Origin: Oceanihabitans sediminis
Lineage (GTDB): Bacteria; Bacteroidota; Bacteroidia; Flavobacteriales; Flavobacteriaceae
Direction: 5' to 3'
NCBI RefSeq assembly: GCF_003337215.1
Contig: NZ_QPIG01000003.1
Location: 310,001 to 374,000 of the forward strand
DNA: 64,000 nt
The translations under genes were made by a program, and so were the position numbers. Positions 35,174-44,138 of this stretch are shown here, piece after piece. The notes beneath the pieces were generated by a model that saw nothing but the letters and a program-made list of their open reading frames with translations, did not search any database and was not told where the DNA came from. How positions within the stretch are numbered: the first letter of the stretch is position 1; every line of letters starts with the position of its first letter.

Positions 35174-35992
35174 ATGAAAGACATAGCTATACGCGCTTTT
35201 TCAGGATTACTATATGTATTACTTTTGGTATTCTCTTTACTTAATGAGCACGCTCTTATTCTATTTTTTTATGTGGTTGGTATAATATGCTTAGCAGAAT
35301 TCAAGAAGTTAATTCAGCTAAAAAACTTTGTACCTTATGTAATATTCACCATTATTTATTTATTCTTTGGATATGGGCATTTAGTTTTAAACAGAAGTCA
35401 AGGCCTTGATGAAGCTACATTAATTCTACAAGTGATAAGTATTTTTGTGCTTCTTATCTTAATTAAAGATTTATTTTCTGAAAAAACCATCCCTCTGTTT
35501 AGTTCAAAAAGATACATTCTAACTACATTTTACCTTTCTAGTGCATTCGTATTTTTAGTTCTTATTGGTAATTATTATTCCGATTCCGAAAAGTTTAATG
35601 CAATTATTTTATTAGGGAGCTTTATTCTTGTTTGGGTGAATGATACTTTTGCATATTTAGTTGGCTCTAACTTTGGTAAACAGAAACTATTCCCTAGTAT
35701 TTCACCTAAAAAAACGGTTGAAGGATTTCTAGGAGGTTTATTCTTTGCCTGCATAGCAAGTTCAATTATCGCACATTATACAGACACTTTATCCTTTACT
35801 AATTGGTTAATTTTGAGTATTATTGTAAGTGTTTTTGGAACCATTGGAGATTTAGTAGAATCGAAGTTTAAACGTCAAGCAAACGTAAAAGACAGCGGTG
35901 TAATTATGCCTGGTCACGGAGGACTCTTAGATAGATTTGATAGTATTATCTTTGCAGCACCTTTTATTTATTTATTTTTAAGAATTTTATAG
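35174..35992 (+). CDS. cdsA: Phosphatidate cytidylyltransferase
   Basis: CdsA makes CDP-diacylglycerol from phosphatidate and CTP, the branch point to phosphatidylethanolamine and glycerolipids. It is a 272-aa inner-membrane protein with about seven to eight helices. The CDS signature is complete at the C-terminus: ESKFKRQANVKDSGVIMPGH then GGLLDRFDSI, including the Lys-Arg, Lys-Asp and Asp-Arg-x-Asp residues. psd follows after 3 bp, so the pair acts in one pathway. Confidence 0.95.
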   Translation: MKDIAIRAFSGLLYVLLLVFSLLNEHALILFFYVVGIICLAEFKKLIQLKNFVPYVIFTIIYLFFGYGHLVLNRSQGLDEATLILQVISIFVLLILIKDLFSEKTIPLFSSKRYILTTFYLSSAFVFLVLIGNYYSDSEKFNAIILLGSFILVWVNDTFAYLVGSNFGKQKLFPSISPKKTVEGFLGGLFFACIASSIIAHYTDTLSFTNWLILSIIVSVFGTIGDLVESKFKRQANVKDSGVIMPGHGGLLDRFDSIIFAAPFIYLFLRIL

Positions 35993-35995
35993 ATT

Positions 35996-36646
35996 ATGTT
36001 TCATAAAGAAGGTTATAAGATTATAGCTATTACATTCATCGTTGTTATTTTAGCTTATATATTAATAGACAAATTTGTTACCATAGAATGGCTTCAAATA
36101 GCGCTATTTATTGTTTTAGCTGCGTTTTTATATTTGATACTTCAGTTTTTTAGAAACCCTAAAAGAAACACAGTAGTTAATGACAGTCAAGTGATTTCTC
36201 CTGTAGACGGAAAAGTAGTTGTAATTGAAGAAGTTTTTGAAAAAGAATACTTCAACGAAAAAAGATTACAAGTTAGTGTGTTCATGTCTCCTTTAAATGT
36301 ACATGTAACACGTCACCCTATTAACGGAAAAGTATTATTTAGCAAATACCACCCAGGAAAATATTTAGTTGCTTGGCATCCAAAAGCTAGTGAAGAAAAC
36401 GAACGTACAACCGTTGTGGTTGAAAGTGAAAGCTACGGAAAAGTGCTTTACAGACAAATTGCTGGAGCTTTAGCAAAACGTATAGTAAACTACGCTAAAG
36501 TTGGTGATGCTGTAACACAAGGAACCGACTCTGGTTTTATTAAGTTTGGTTCAAGAGTAGATTTATACTTACCTTTAGATACAAATATTAAAGTTTCTTT
36601 AAACCAAAAAGTTCGTGGTGGCGAAACTGTAATTGCTGAAAAATAA
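35996..36646 (+). CDS. psd: Phosphatidylserine decarboxylase family protein
   Basis: A 216-aa proenzyme of the short PSD type that converts phosphatidylserine to phosphatidylethanolamine, the main Bacteroidota phospholipid. Two hydrophobic helices span about 9-52. VISPVDGKVVVIEEVF, the catalytic HxxxH-type segment NVHVTRHPINGKV, and the self-cleavage site FGSRVD (near 181-186, Ser as future pyruvoyl group) are all visible. It lies 3 bp after cdsA; its TAA overlaps the next ATG by one base (TAATG). Confidence 0.94.
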   Translation: MFHKEGYKIIAITFIVVILAYILIDKFVTIEWLQIALFIVLAAFLYLILQFFRNPKRNTVVNDSQVISPVDGKVVVIEEVFEKEYFNEKRLQVSVFMSPLNVHVTRHPINGKVLFSKYHPGKYLVAWHPKASEENERTTVVVESESYGKVLYRQIAGALAKRIVNYAKVGDAVTQGTDSGFIKFGSRVDLYLPLDTNIKVSLNQKVRGGETVIAEK

Positions 36647-36912
36647 TGACTTCTGAAGAATTAGATATAGCCTTTAAAGATGCCGTTTCTAGAATAAATG
36701 AGCATAAAGAACCGTTTCCAGCAGACTTCTTGCTGCGTCTTTATGCATACTACAAAAAAGCGACAAATAATTATAGCAGACCAAGTAGTAAAAAACAGAT
36801 AATAAACGCATTTAAAACAAATGCTTTATTTCAAATTCAGAATATTACTTCAGACGAAGCTAAAGAAACCTATATAGAATTAGTGAAAAACTATTTTTTA
36901 TATAGAAAGTAA
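36646..36912 (+). CDS. Acyl-CoA-binding-protein-like small protein
   Basis: An 88-aa protein similar in length and layout to ACBP: LDIAFKDAVSRINEHKEPFPADFLLRLYAYYKKAT contains the first helices, with the conserved LLRLYAYYKKAT motif (family: LYALYKQAT). A C-terminal helix is EAKETYIELVKNYF. The usual central KAKWDAW segment is altered (NAFKTNALFQ), so ligand binding is uncertain. It overlaps psd by 1 bp, which supports a role in supplying or buffering acyl-CoA for lipid synthesis; that is inference. Confidence 0.75.
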   Translation: MTSEELDIAFKDAVSRINEHKEPFPADFLLRLYAYYKKATNNYSRPSSKKQIINAFKTNALFQIQNITSDEAKETYIELVKNYFLYRK

Positions 36913-36918
36913 AACGCT

Positions 36919-37236
36919 ATGGATGTACTTTTACTTGCTGGTGGTGCGTTTATTTTAGCAGGAATCATCATGCATTTTTTTCCTCCTAAAAAGATCAATA
37001 GTATATATGGCTATAGAACAGTTCGTTCTATGAAAAACCAAAACACTTGGGATTTTGCACAAAAGTATTCTGCTAAACTTTTATTAGGGATTGGTGCAGC
37101 TTTACAACTGGCATCAACAATATATTACTTATTTACAATTGAAGGACTTGCTCAATTAATAATCAATGCCTGTTTAATCATTGGGGCGGTTGTTTTTGTT
37201 TTCGTTAAAACAGAAAATACTCTTAAAAATATATAA
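36919..37236 (+). CDS. SdpI-family small membrane protein
   Basis: A 105-aa protein with three hydrophobic helices (about 3-20, 51-68, 75-97). Between the first two is the SdpI-family signature IYGYRTVRSMKNQNTWDFAQ (W plus A in the NxxxW region). In Bacillus, SdpI gives immunity to a toxin; most bacterial homologues, probably including this one, have no known toxin partner. It is the last gene of the cdsA-psd operon, followed by a perfect terminator hairpin. Confidence 0.78.
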   Translation: MDVLLLAGGAFILAGIIMHFFPPKKINSIYGYRTVRSMKNQNTWDFAQKYSAKLLLGIGAALQLASTIYYLFTIEGLAQLIINACLIIGAVVFVFVKTENTLKNI

Positions 37237-37268
37237 TTTTAAACAACAATCCTTAAAGAATAAAATCA

Positions 37269-37299
37269 AAAGCTCTTCCAAACGGAAGAGCTTTCTTTT
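37269..37299. terminator. Bidirectional terminator between the SdpI-like gene and pafA
   Basis: AAAGCTCTTCC and GGAAGAGCTTT form a perfect 11-bp stem around AAAC, with a T tract on the forward strand and an A/T-rich flank for the convergent gene. Confidence 0.88.
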
Positions 37300-37321
37300 T
37301 AAATAATCTATTCTCTAAATA

Positions 37322-38992
37322 CTATTCTTCTTCTATTACAAATTCTAACGGAACTCCAGTTGCGCCATTAGGAAAGCTAGTTCCTAAAAGTGCAGACATA
37401 GTTGGAGCTATATCTGTGATTCTTGTTTTCTTTAATGTGCTTCCTTGTTTAATTCCTTTTCCGTAAAATAAAAGAGGCACGTGAGTATCATAATTTAATC
37501 CAGATCCGTGTGTAGAACCTGTTCTACTATAAGAAATTACAGCTGGTTCATAAACAATAACTATATCACCAGAACGCTTTTGGTTATATCCGTTTTGTAG
37601 TAATTCTTCTATTCCGGTTGAAAAACCTGTGTTTTGCATCGTAGTTGCAGTGTATACTTTATCAATATTTTTATAAGTAATCAACTCATCTACCAAAGCT
37701 TTTTGAACTGCTTCTAAGTCTAATCCTAGTAAAGCTATTCGCTCTCTATTTAAAAAGATTTGATTGTTACTTCCGTTTTCAATTAAGTCACTTGCACCAA
37801 ATTTCTTTGCTGCAAATTCACTAATATTCTTTCTTAAATCTCTTGAGTTGATATAACCAGCAGGAATATTTACAGATTGTAAATAAGAAGGAACATCAAC
37901 CGCACCGTGATCTGAAGTTAGAAACAAGGTGTATTCCCCTTTTCCTACCTTTTCATCTAATGTGTTTATTAATCGTTCAATATCCTTATCTAAACGCAAA
38001 TAAGTATCTTGAATTTCTTTAGAATTAACACCAAAGTTATGACCTACATAATCTGTACTAGAATAACTAAGTGCTAAAACATCTGTAATTTCATCTTGCC
38101 CTAATTGCTCTCCATCGATAGCAGCAATTGCAAAATCGGTAGTTAATGCATTTCCGTAAGCAGTTGCTTTTAAAATGTCATATCCTTTATTGTCTTTACT
38201 TAATGCTTTTAAGTCATAAGGAAATGTAGCTGTTTCTTTTCCTTTGAAACCTCCTTCAAAATTATTTAAATCGGAACCACTTTCTGTATATGTGTCAATA
38301 TCATACAAAGTGTTCCAAGTTTTCAAATAAGAATCTGCAGCTCCTGAAGCATTAAAATCGTTTACCCATTTTGGTAATTCATTCATATAAAAAGAACTTG
38401 TAATCCAGTTTCCTTCATCCATTCCATGAAACCAATATGCTGCATTTGCTGTATGACCTGCAGGTAAAACCGCTCCTCTATCTTTCATAGAAACCCCTAT
38501 GGTTTTTCCGCGCATTTGTGTAAATAACCTGTTTTCATCTGCAAAAGAAGTGGTCATCATTCTTTTTGGCGACATCTGTCCTGCAGCATCTTCTGTACCA
38601 ATAGGATTAACTGTATCATCACCGGCACAGTAAACCGATTCTTTTATTTCTTTATCATACCAGTTATTAGCTATAATTCCGTGATATTTTGGCGTGGTAC
38701 CTGTATAAACAGAAGCATGTCCTGGACCTGTATACGTTGGAACATAGTTGTAATGATTGTTTTTACAATTGAAGCCTTGGTTGATTAATTTTTTGAATCC
38801 GCCTTCACCAAATTTGTTATAAAATCTAGTTAGGTAATCATATCGCATTTGATCAACTACAATACCAACTACTAATTTTGGTCTTGTATTTAGTTCTACA
38901 TCTGTTTGAGTTACTGTTTGAGAAGTAAGATTTGTTTGTGCTTTACAAGAAAAAAACAATGAAAAGACAAAAACATAAAATAAAGGTTTCAT
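37322..38992 (-). CDS. pafA: Alkaline phosphatase PafA type
   Basis: A 556-aa exported phosphomonoesterase of the alkaline phosphatase superfamily. Nearly all PafA active-site residues can be placed: zinc ligands Asp47 (VVDQM), Asp and His in STDYVGHNFG, Asp-His in TSDHGA, and a His in GSTHGSGLNYDTH. The nucleophile is Thr88 in TYTGPGHAS, with Asn109/110 and Lys170/Arg172 in MKDRGA as phosphate-binding residues. The N-terminus has FFSC at 13-16 and may be lipidated, or cut after CKAQ. It supplies phosphate from organic esters; no pho box was recognised. Confidence 0.93.
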   Translation of the reverse strand: MKPLFYVFVFSLFFSCKAQTNLTSQTVTQTDVELNTRPKLVVGIVVDQMRYDYLTRFYNKFGEGGFKKLINQGFNCKNNHYNYVPTYTGPGHASVYTGTTPKYHGIIANNWYDKEIKESVYCAGDDTVNPIGTEDAAGQMSPKRMMTTSFADENRLFTQMRGKTIGVSMKDRGAVLPAGHTANAAYWFHGMDEGNWITSSFYMNELPKWVNDFNASGAADSYLKTWNTLYDIDTYTESGSDLNNFEGGFKGKETATFPYDLKALSKDNKGYDILKATAYGNALTTDFAIAAIDGEQLGQDEITDVLALSYSSTDYVGHNFGVNSKEIQDTYLRLDKDIERLINTLDEKVGKGEYTLFLTSDHGAVDVPSYLQSVNIPAGYINSRDLRKNISEFAAKKFGASDLIENGSNNQIFLNRERIALLGLDLEAVQKALVDELITYKNIDKVYTATTMQNTGFSTGIEELLQNGYNQKRSGDIVIVYEPAVISYSRTGSTHGSGLNYDTHVPLLFYGKGIKQGSTLKKTRITDIAPTMSALLGTSFPNGATGVPLEFVIEEE

Positions 38993-39115
38993 AATAATGA
39001 TGATTTAATTTTAAAATCAAAAATACATCTTTTATTACTTTATAATTTCCCTTTTTCATTTAAATTATCGTTAAATACGTTGTAGTTTTATACTTTAGCA
39101 GTAACAAATTTATTT

Positions 39116-39853
39116 ATGACATACCTTCATAATATAGGAGCTTATTTTTTAATGATTAAAGATATGTTTCGCAAGCCAACAAAATGGTCTGTGATGAAAA
39201 CTTTAATATTTAAAGACATTGACGATCTTATCATAGGATCTCTGGGCATCGTTGCATTTATCTCTTTTTTCGTAGGAGGTGTTGTAACCATTCAAACAGC
39301 GTTAAATATTACCAGCCCATTTATTCCTGAGTATCTAGTTGGTTTTGCTACAAGACAATCTATTATACTAGAATTTGCTCCAACCTTTATCTCTATTATT
39401 ATGGCTGGTAAAGTTGGATCCTTTATAACCTCTAGTATTGGTACCATGCGTGTTACCGAACAAATAGACGCTCTAGAAGTAATGGGAATAAACGCTATTA
39501 ACTACTTGGTTTTCCCTAAGTTTATTGCTCTTATGCTCTACCCTTTTGTGATTTCTATCGCAATGTTTTTAGGAATTGTTGGTGGAATGGCTGCCTGTGT
39601 TCTAGGAGGATATAGTTCGCTAGAAGCTTATATTATTGGTGTTCAAACAGACTTTATACCTTTTCATATTACTTACGCTTTTATTAAAACTTTTGTTTTC
39701 GCCTTTGTTCTTGCAACCATTCCTTCTTTTTATGGGTTTTACATGAAAGGTGGAGCTCTTGAGGTTGGTAAGGCTAGTACCACTTCCTTTGTATGGACTA
39801 GTGTGGTAATTATACTTTTAAATTATGTATTAACACAAATGTTACTAAGCTAA
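39116..39853 (+). CDS. mlaE: MlaE-type ABC transporter permease
   Basis: A 245-aa inner-membrane permease of the MlaE/YrbE family that moves phospholipids between membranes. The family motif is seen as GLEFAPTFISIIMAGKVGSF-like sequence, EFAPTFISIIMAGKVGS, followed by EQIDALEVMGINAINYLVFPK, the EQxxAL segment that docks on the ATPase. About five helices are predicted. The gene overlaps mlaF by one base (TAATG), so the permease and ATPase are made together. Confidence 0.9.
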   Translation: MTYLHNIGAYFLMIKDMFRKPTKWSVMKTLIFKDIDDLIIGSLGIVAFISFFVGGVVTIQTALNITSPFIPEYLVGFATRQSIILEFAPTFISIIMAGKVGSFITSSIGTMRVTEQIDALEVMGINAINYLVFPKFIALMLYPFVISIAMFLGIVGGMAACVLGGYSSLEAYIIGVQTDFIPFHITYAFIKTFVFAFVLATIPSFYGFYMKGGALEVGKASTTSFVWTSVVIILLNYVLTQMLLS

Positions 39854-40620
39854 TGATAGAAGTTAAAGATTTACAAAAGTCCTTTGGAGACGCTCATATT
39901 TTAAAAGGTATTAGTACAACTTTTGAGAATGGTAAAACCAGTTTAATTATTGGACAATCTGGTTCTGGAAAAACCGTATTTTTAAAATGTTTACTTGGAC
40001 TTTTTGAAAAGGATTCCGGAACTATTACTTATGATGGAAACATATATTCGGAATTAAGTGACGAACAAAAACGTAATTTGAGAAGTGAAATGGGAATGGT
40101 TTTTCAAGGCTCTGCCCTTTTTGATTCTATGACCATTGCCGAAAATGTCATGTTCCCACTTCGTATGTTCACCAAACAAAGTAAAAGTGAAATGCAAGAC
40201 CGCGTTAACTTTGTACTAAAGCGAGTTAACCTTCCTGATGCACATAAAAAAATGCCTAGCGAAGCTTCTGGAGGAATGCAAAAACGTGTTGCTATTGCTA
40301 GGGCTATTGTAAACAATCCAAAGTATTTATTTTGCGATGAACCTAACTCTGGTTTAGATCCAAAAACAGCGATTGTTATTGATAATTTAATTCAGGAAAT
40401 TACAGAAGAATATAATATTACTACCATCATCAACTCCCATGATATGAACTCTGTAATGGAAATTGGTGAGAAAATTGTGTTTTTAAAAGACGGTCTAAAA
40501 GCTTGGGAAGGTTCTAAAAACACTATTTTTAAAACAGATAACGAAGCTGTTACAGATTTTGTTTACTCTTCGGAATTGTTTAAAAAAGTAAGAAAAATGT
40601 ATCTAGAGGAAAATCAGTAA
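39853..40620 (+). CDS. mlaF: MlaF-type ABC transporter ATPase
   Basis: A 255-aa ATPase partner of MlaE. Walker A GQSGSGKT is at 34-41, the Q-loop in MGMVFQGSALFDS, the ABC signature SGGMQKRVAIARAI, and Walker B YLFCDEPNSGLDP; the H-loop is NSHDM. In E. coli Mla, an MCE-domain protein MlaD completes the complex. Here the next gene is convergent and unrelated, so MlaD must be encoded elsewhere or be replaced. Confidence 0.92.
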   Translation: MIEVKDLQKSFGDAHILKGISTTFENGKTSLIIGQSGSGKTVFLKCLLGLFEKDSGTITYDGNIYSELSDEQKRNLRSEMGMVFQGSALFDSMTIAENVMFPLRMFTKQSKSEMQDRVNFVLKRVNLPDAHKKMPSEASGGMQKRVAIARAIVNNPKYLFCDEPNSGLDPKTAIVIDNLIQEITEEYNITTIINSHDMNSVMEIGEKIVFLKDGLKAWEGSKNTIFKTDNEAVTDFVYSSELFKKVRKMYLEENQ

Positions 40621-40667
40621 TCGAATTCCTTTAAATACATTTTAATCTATTTCTTTCTATTTTAAAA

Positions 40668-42161
40668 CTAAGACTTCTGTTTCACTACCAAAGTATCTAA
40701 TTTAAACTTTAGCTTCAGCCAGCTTTCTAATTTCTTACTTTCTTTATCCCTTAGTTTCGGAGTTGTCTGAGACTCATTCCATTTTACAGTAAATACTGCT
40801 ATTGTATCTATTGTAGAAAAGTCTGAACGAATTTCTTTCGCATAAGATAATTGTTCCACATTTTCATAATTGATTTTCACTTCTTGAGTTAATTCTTCAA
40901 AAGGAATATGATCGCGTTCTATCTTAGCTAACTTTCTAAGTCTATCTTCTAAGAAATTAATCTTCTCCTGTTGCGTCATTAAATCCAAAGAGTCACGCTG
41001 ACGCAATTCTTCCATATACTCCAGGTTATTAATCACCTTATTCTTAAACTGATTAACATGTAGCTCTGCATCTTTCAAAGAAGTATAACTATTTAGTCTT
41101 TTTTGTAAAACAGCTACTGTTGCATCTGGAATTTCATCTGCACCGAAAGTTGTTAACTCAATAGTAGATTTATCTTTTGGGTTATAAACTATCGTAGCGT
41201 GTTTTTTAATATACTTTGCATTTGGTAAAGCTTCTAATTCATGAGAAATAAACCTTTTTGCATCATTATTAAAATTACTTTCACGCAATACACTCAAGAA
41301 AGTAATAACTGCAGGAACCATTGCTAAAACAGCTACAAAAGAAGCTACTTGTGATATCCGTTTACGCTTTGCTGAATTAGCATATTTAAGCATTGGAAAA
41401 CGTAAAACCTTAAGCACTAAGAATGTTGCTAAGGCAATAAAAATAGTATTGATTGTAAATAAATATAATGCTCCTGTAGCAAATTGCAAACCGACTGCCA
41501 AATCATCATTTAAGGCATAGGCTAAACCATATCCAACCGTACATAAAGGAGGCATTAAGGCTGTAGCAATAGCAACACCAAAAATAACAGAGGCAATAGT
41601 TCCTTTTTTCGTTCTAGCAATAATAAGAGCTAAACCACCAAAAAAGGCAATAAGTACATCACGAATATCTGGTTTTGTTCTTGCTAATAACTCTGATGAT
41701 TGTTCTTGTAGCGGAAAAAATTTAAAAAATAAAAATGCCGTTAAAACACTTAGTAAAATCATTACTCCAAAGTTGATTAACGATTTTTTTAAAGTATCAA
41801 TATCATTAATAGCTACCGAAAGCCCGATACCAAGAATAGGCCCCATTAAGGGAGAAATTAACATGGCTCCAATTACAACTGCTGTAGAATTGGCGTTTAA
41901 CCCAACAGAAGCAACAAATACAGAACAAATTAAAATCCATGCTGTTGCACCTTTGAAAGGAATATCACCTTTAATAGCGTCTATCGTTGCGTCTCTATCT
42001 GTGTCATCTCTAAAGTCTAAGAGTTCACTAATAAATTGCTTGATACTATGAAACAGCCCTTTGGCCCCTTCTTTTACAGCGTCTTTAGACTGTTTTACAG
42101 CCTGCTCTTTCGCATCGTTTTCTTCTTCTTCAGAAAAATTGAATTTACTTTCTTCACTCAT
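40668..42161 (-). CDS. DUF389 family membrane protein
   Basis: A 497-aa protein. Residues 1-65 are acidic and soluble. About 70-290 hold six to seven helices with the DUF389 hallmark SVGLNANSTAVVIGAMLISP then LMGPILGIGLSVAI. The C-terminal 200 residues are soluble and partly coiled coil (EELRQRDSLDLMTQQEKINF). Function of the family is unknown; a transport or sensing role has been suggested only by topology. It follows manC by 2 bp and is almost surely co-transcribed. Confidence 0.86.
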   Translation of the reverse strand: MSEESKFNFSEEEENDAKEQAVKQSKDAVKEGAKGLFHSIKQFISELLDFRDDTDRDATIDAIKGDIPFKGATAWILICSVFVASVGLNANSTAVVIGAMLISPLMGPILGIGLSVAINDIDTLKKSLINFGVMILLSVLTAFLFFKFFPLQEQSSELLARTKPDIRDVLIAFFGGLALIIARTKKGTIASVIFGVAIATALMPPLCTVGYGLAYALNDDLAVGLQFATGALYLFTINTIFIALATFLVLKVLRFPMLKYANSAKRKRISQVASFVAVLAMVPAVITFLSVLRESNFNNDAKRFISHELEALPNAKYIKKHATIVYNPKDKSTIELTTFGADEIPDATVAVLQKRLNSYTSLKDAELHVNQFKNKVINNLEYMEELRQRDSLDLMTQQEKINFLEDRLRKLAKIERDHIPFEELTQEVKINYENVEQLSYAKEIRSDFSTIDTIAVFTVKWNESQTTPKLRDKESKKLESWLKLKFKLDTLVVKQKS

Positions 42162-42163
42162 AA

Positions 42164-43243
42164 TTAACCATAGTTTTCTCCAAAATTATCTTTTACTTCC
42201 TGAAGAACCTTTTTAATATCCTGTTCTTTTGTCTTCGGAAATATAAGCAAAACTTCGTCTTTATCTACAATAATATAATCTTGAATACCATCTACCACCA
42301 CAATTTTATCTTTATTGGTGCGTATCATGTTTCCAGAAGCATCTTCGGTAATTGTTCTTGCATTAACTACAGCGTTTTGATTTTCGTCCTTTGGCAGTTT
42401 ATCATATAAACTTCCCCAGGTTCCTAAATCATTCCAATCGAAGGTTGCAGGTAATACAAAAACATTTTCAGATTTTTCCATAATGGCATAATCCACCGAA
42501 ATATTTTCTGCTTTCGGATAGTTTTCTAAAATGAAATCTTCCTCAAGCTCTGAATTATACACCGAAAAACCTTGCGCAAATAAATCGTATAATTCTGGCT
42601 GTTTATTTTTAAATGCCTTCACAACACTTTCTGCACTCCACATAAAAATTCCAGCATTCCAAAGGAAATTTCCTCTTGCTATAAATTCTTTTGCCGTATT
42701 ATAATCTGGTTTTTCCCTAAACTGATTTACTTCTTTTACCGCTACGCTGGCATCTTTATCAAACTCAATATAACCAAAGCCTGTATTTGGGAAAGTTGGC
42801 TGAATCCCTAGTGTCATTAAGGCATCGTTTTCTGCACAAAACTCAAATGCTTGATGTACGTTTTCAATAAATGCATTTTCGTCTTCAATCCAATGATCAC
42901 TTGGTGCAACAATCATTACTGCATCTTTATTTTCCTTCTGAATTTTTAACGAAGCATATAAAATACATGGTGCTGTGTTACGCATAGCTGGCTCTAAAAC
43001 AAGCTGTCTACTTGTTACTTGAGGCAACTGCTGAAGCACTAAATCATTATAGCGTTCATTGGTTAAAATGAATATATTTTCTTGCGGAATTATTTTTGCT
43101 AGTCGGTTAAAAGTCTTTTGTATAAGCGTTTCTCCTGTTCCTAACATATCGTGGAACTGCTTTGGGAATTCCTGCGTACTTACAGGCCAAAATCTAGATC
43201 CTACTCCACCTGCCATTAAAATGGCGTAATTGTTTTTATTCAT
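42164..43243 (-). CDS. manC: Mannose-1-phosphate guanylyltransferase
   Basis: A 359-aa nucleotidyltransferase that makes GDP-mannose, a precursor for surface polysaccharides and glycoproteins. The signature MAGGVGSRFWPVSTQEFPKQ is at 10-29, MIVAPSDHWIED follows, and FREKPDYNTAKEF and FLWNAGIFMW are typical. It is the short form without the C-terminal phosphomannose isomerase domain. It lies 109 bp after the SprT-like gene and 2 bp before the DUF389 gene. Confidence 0.94.
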   Translation of the reverse strand: MNKNNYAILMAGGVGSRFWPVSTQEFPKQFHDMLGTGETLIQKTFNRLAKIIPQENIFILTNERYNDLVLQQLPQVTSRQLVLEPAMRNTAPCILYASLKIQKENKDAVMIVAPSDHWIEDENAFIENVHQAFEFCAENDALMTLGIQPTFPNTGFGYIEFDKDASVAVKEVNQFREKPDYNTAKEFIARGNFLWNAGIFMWSAESVVKAFKNKQPELYDLFAQGFSVYNSELEEDFILENYPKAENISVDYAIMEKSENVFVLPATFDWNDLGTWGSLYDKLPKDENQNAVVNARTITEDASGNMIRTNKDKIVVVDGIQDYIIVDKDEVLLIFPKTKEQDIKKVLQEVKDNFGENYG

Positions 43244-43352
43244 ACTCTATCATTCTTGCGAAGACAAGAATTTATTTTATTAAAATGGATGATTCTCGAT
43301 GAGATTTCCACTTTACTCATTAATTTACTTACTATAAATATTTATTTCCTTA

Positions 43353-43970
43353 TTAGGAGATTTCTGCCTGCTTAGGAGTAACAATTTCCACCTCAGCATT
43401 CGGATTGAAAAGATACAACTTTCCTGTTTTAACCTCAACAGCTTCAAAACGTTTTACTCTTTTCTCTCCTTTCTTAAAAATCCTTCCGTTATACAACTTA
43501 AACGTACTGCCATAAGGAACTTCAAAAATAAAGGTTTTATCATTAGGTCCGTCTAATTCTTTTAACGCTAACGAAAGATTAACATCTGTATCACTACTTG
43601 CTTTTGGGTTTCTAAAGTGATTTGCTATTAAAGGTAATAATTGCTCAGGGAAAACCTTCGGGTTTATAAGCGGAAGCATTAACCGTTGAAAAGTATATTT
43701 CCATTCTTTTCCGTGGGGTTTTATAAACCTGCCATATTTTTCAAAAGCTTCAAAATGTGCAATCTCATGAATTAGGGTAATTAAAAACCTATAACTATTT
43801 AAGTTAGCATTTATGGTAATTTGGTGTCTGTTATTAGGGAGTTTTCTATAATCTCCATGACGTGTTTTGCGTTCTTTCTTCACTTTTACCACCAAATCAT
43901 CATGCTTTAGTAAGTCTAAAACATAAGGCACAGCCTGCTCTGGTATATAATTTTGAAGCGTTTTTTGCAT
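43353..43970 (-). CDS. SprT-like zinc metalloprotease domain protein
   Basis: A 205-aa SprT/SprTN-type protein. The zinc-binding helix HEIAHFEAF is near 68-76, and the third ligand is in KPHGKEWKYTFQ about 20 residues later. Eukaryotic SPRTN digests DNA-protein crosslinks; the bacterial substrate is not known. The C-terminal 60 residues are beta-rich and basic (RIFKKGEKRVKRFEAVEV), in place of the usual Cys4 zinc ribbon. A TATTTTTG -7 element ends 4 nt before the ATG, so a leaderless mRNA is likely. Confidence 0.87.
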   Translation of the reverse strand: MQKTLQNYIPEQAVPYVLDLLKHDDLVVKVKKERKTRHGDYRKLPNNRHQITINANLNSYRFLITLIHEIAHFEAFEKYGRFIKPHGKEWKYTFQRLMLPLINPKVFPEQLLPLIANHFRNPKASSDTDVNLSLALKELDGPNDKTFIFEVPYGSTFKLYNGRIFKKGEKRVKRFEAVEVKTGKLYLFNPNAEVEIVTPKQAEIS

Positions 43971-43974
43971 AAGA

Positions 43975-43982
43975 CAAAAATA
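43975..43982 (-). promoter_or_regulatory. -7 element of the SprT-like gene, leaderless arrangement
   Basis: TATTTTTG on the reverse strand, 4 nt before the start codon. No convincing -33 box. Confidence 0.4.
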
Positions 43983-44138
43983 GCAGAAATTTTCTAATAG
44001 ATTCAGTAAAATACTACTAACCTTTAGCTTATGATTTTAGTTTTTATAACAACATCTATTTTTTAACAGGTATAATCTTTTACATATAGTTTTCTTTATC
44101 AGAAACAATTATATTTACAGCATTCTAATTAATAAACC

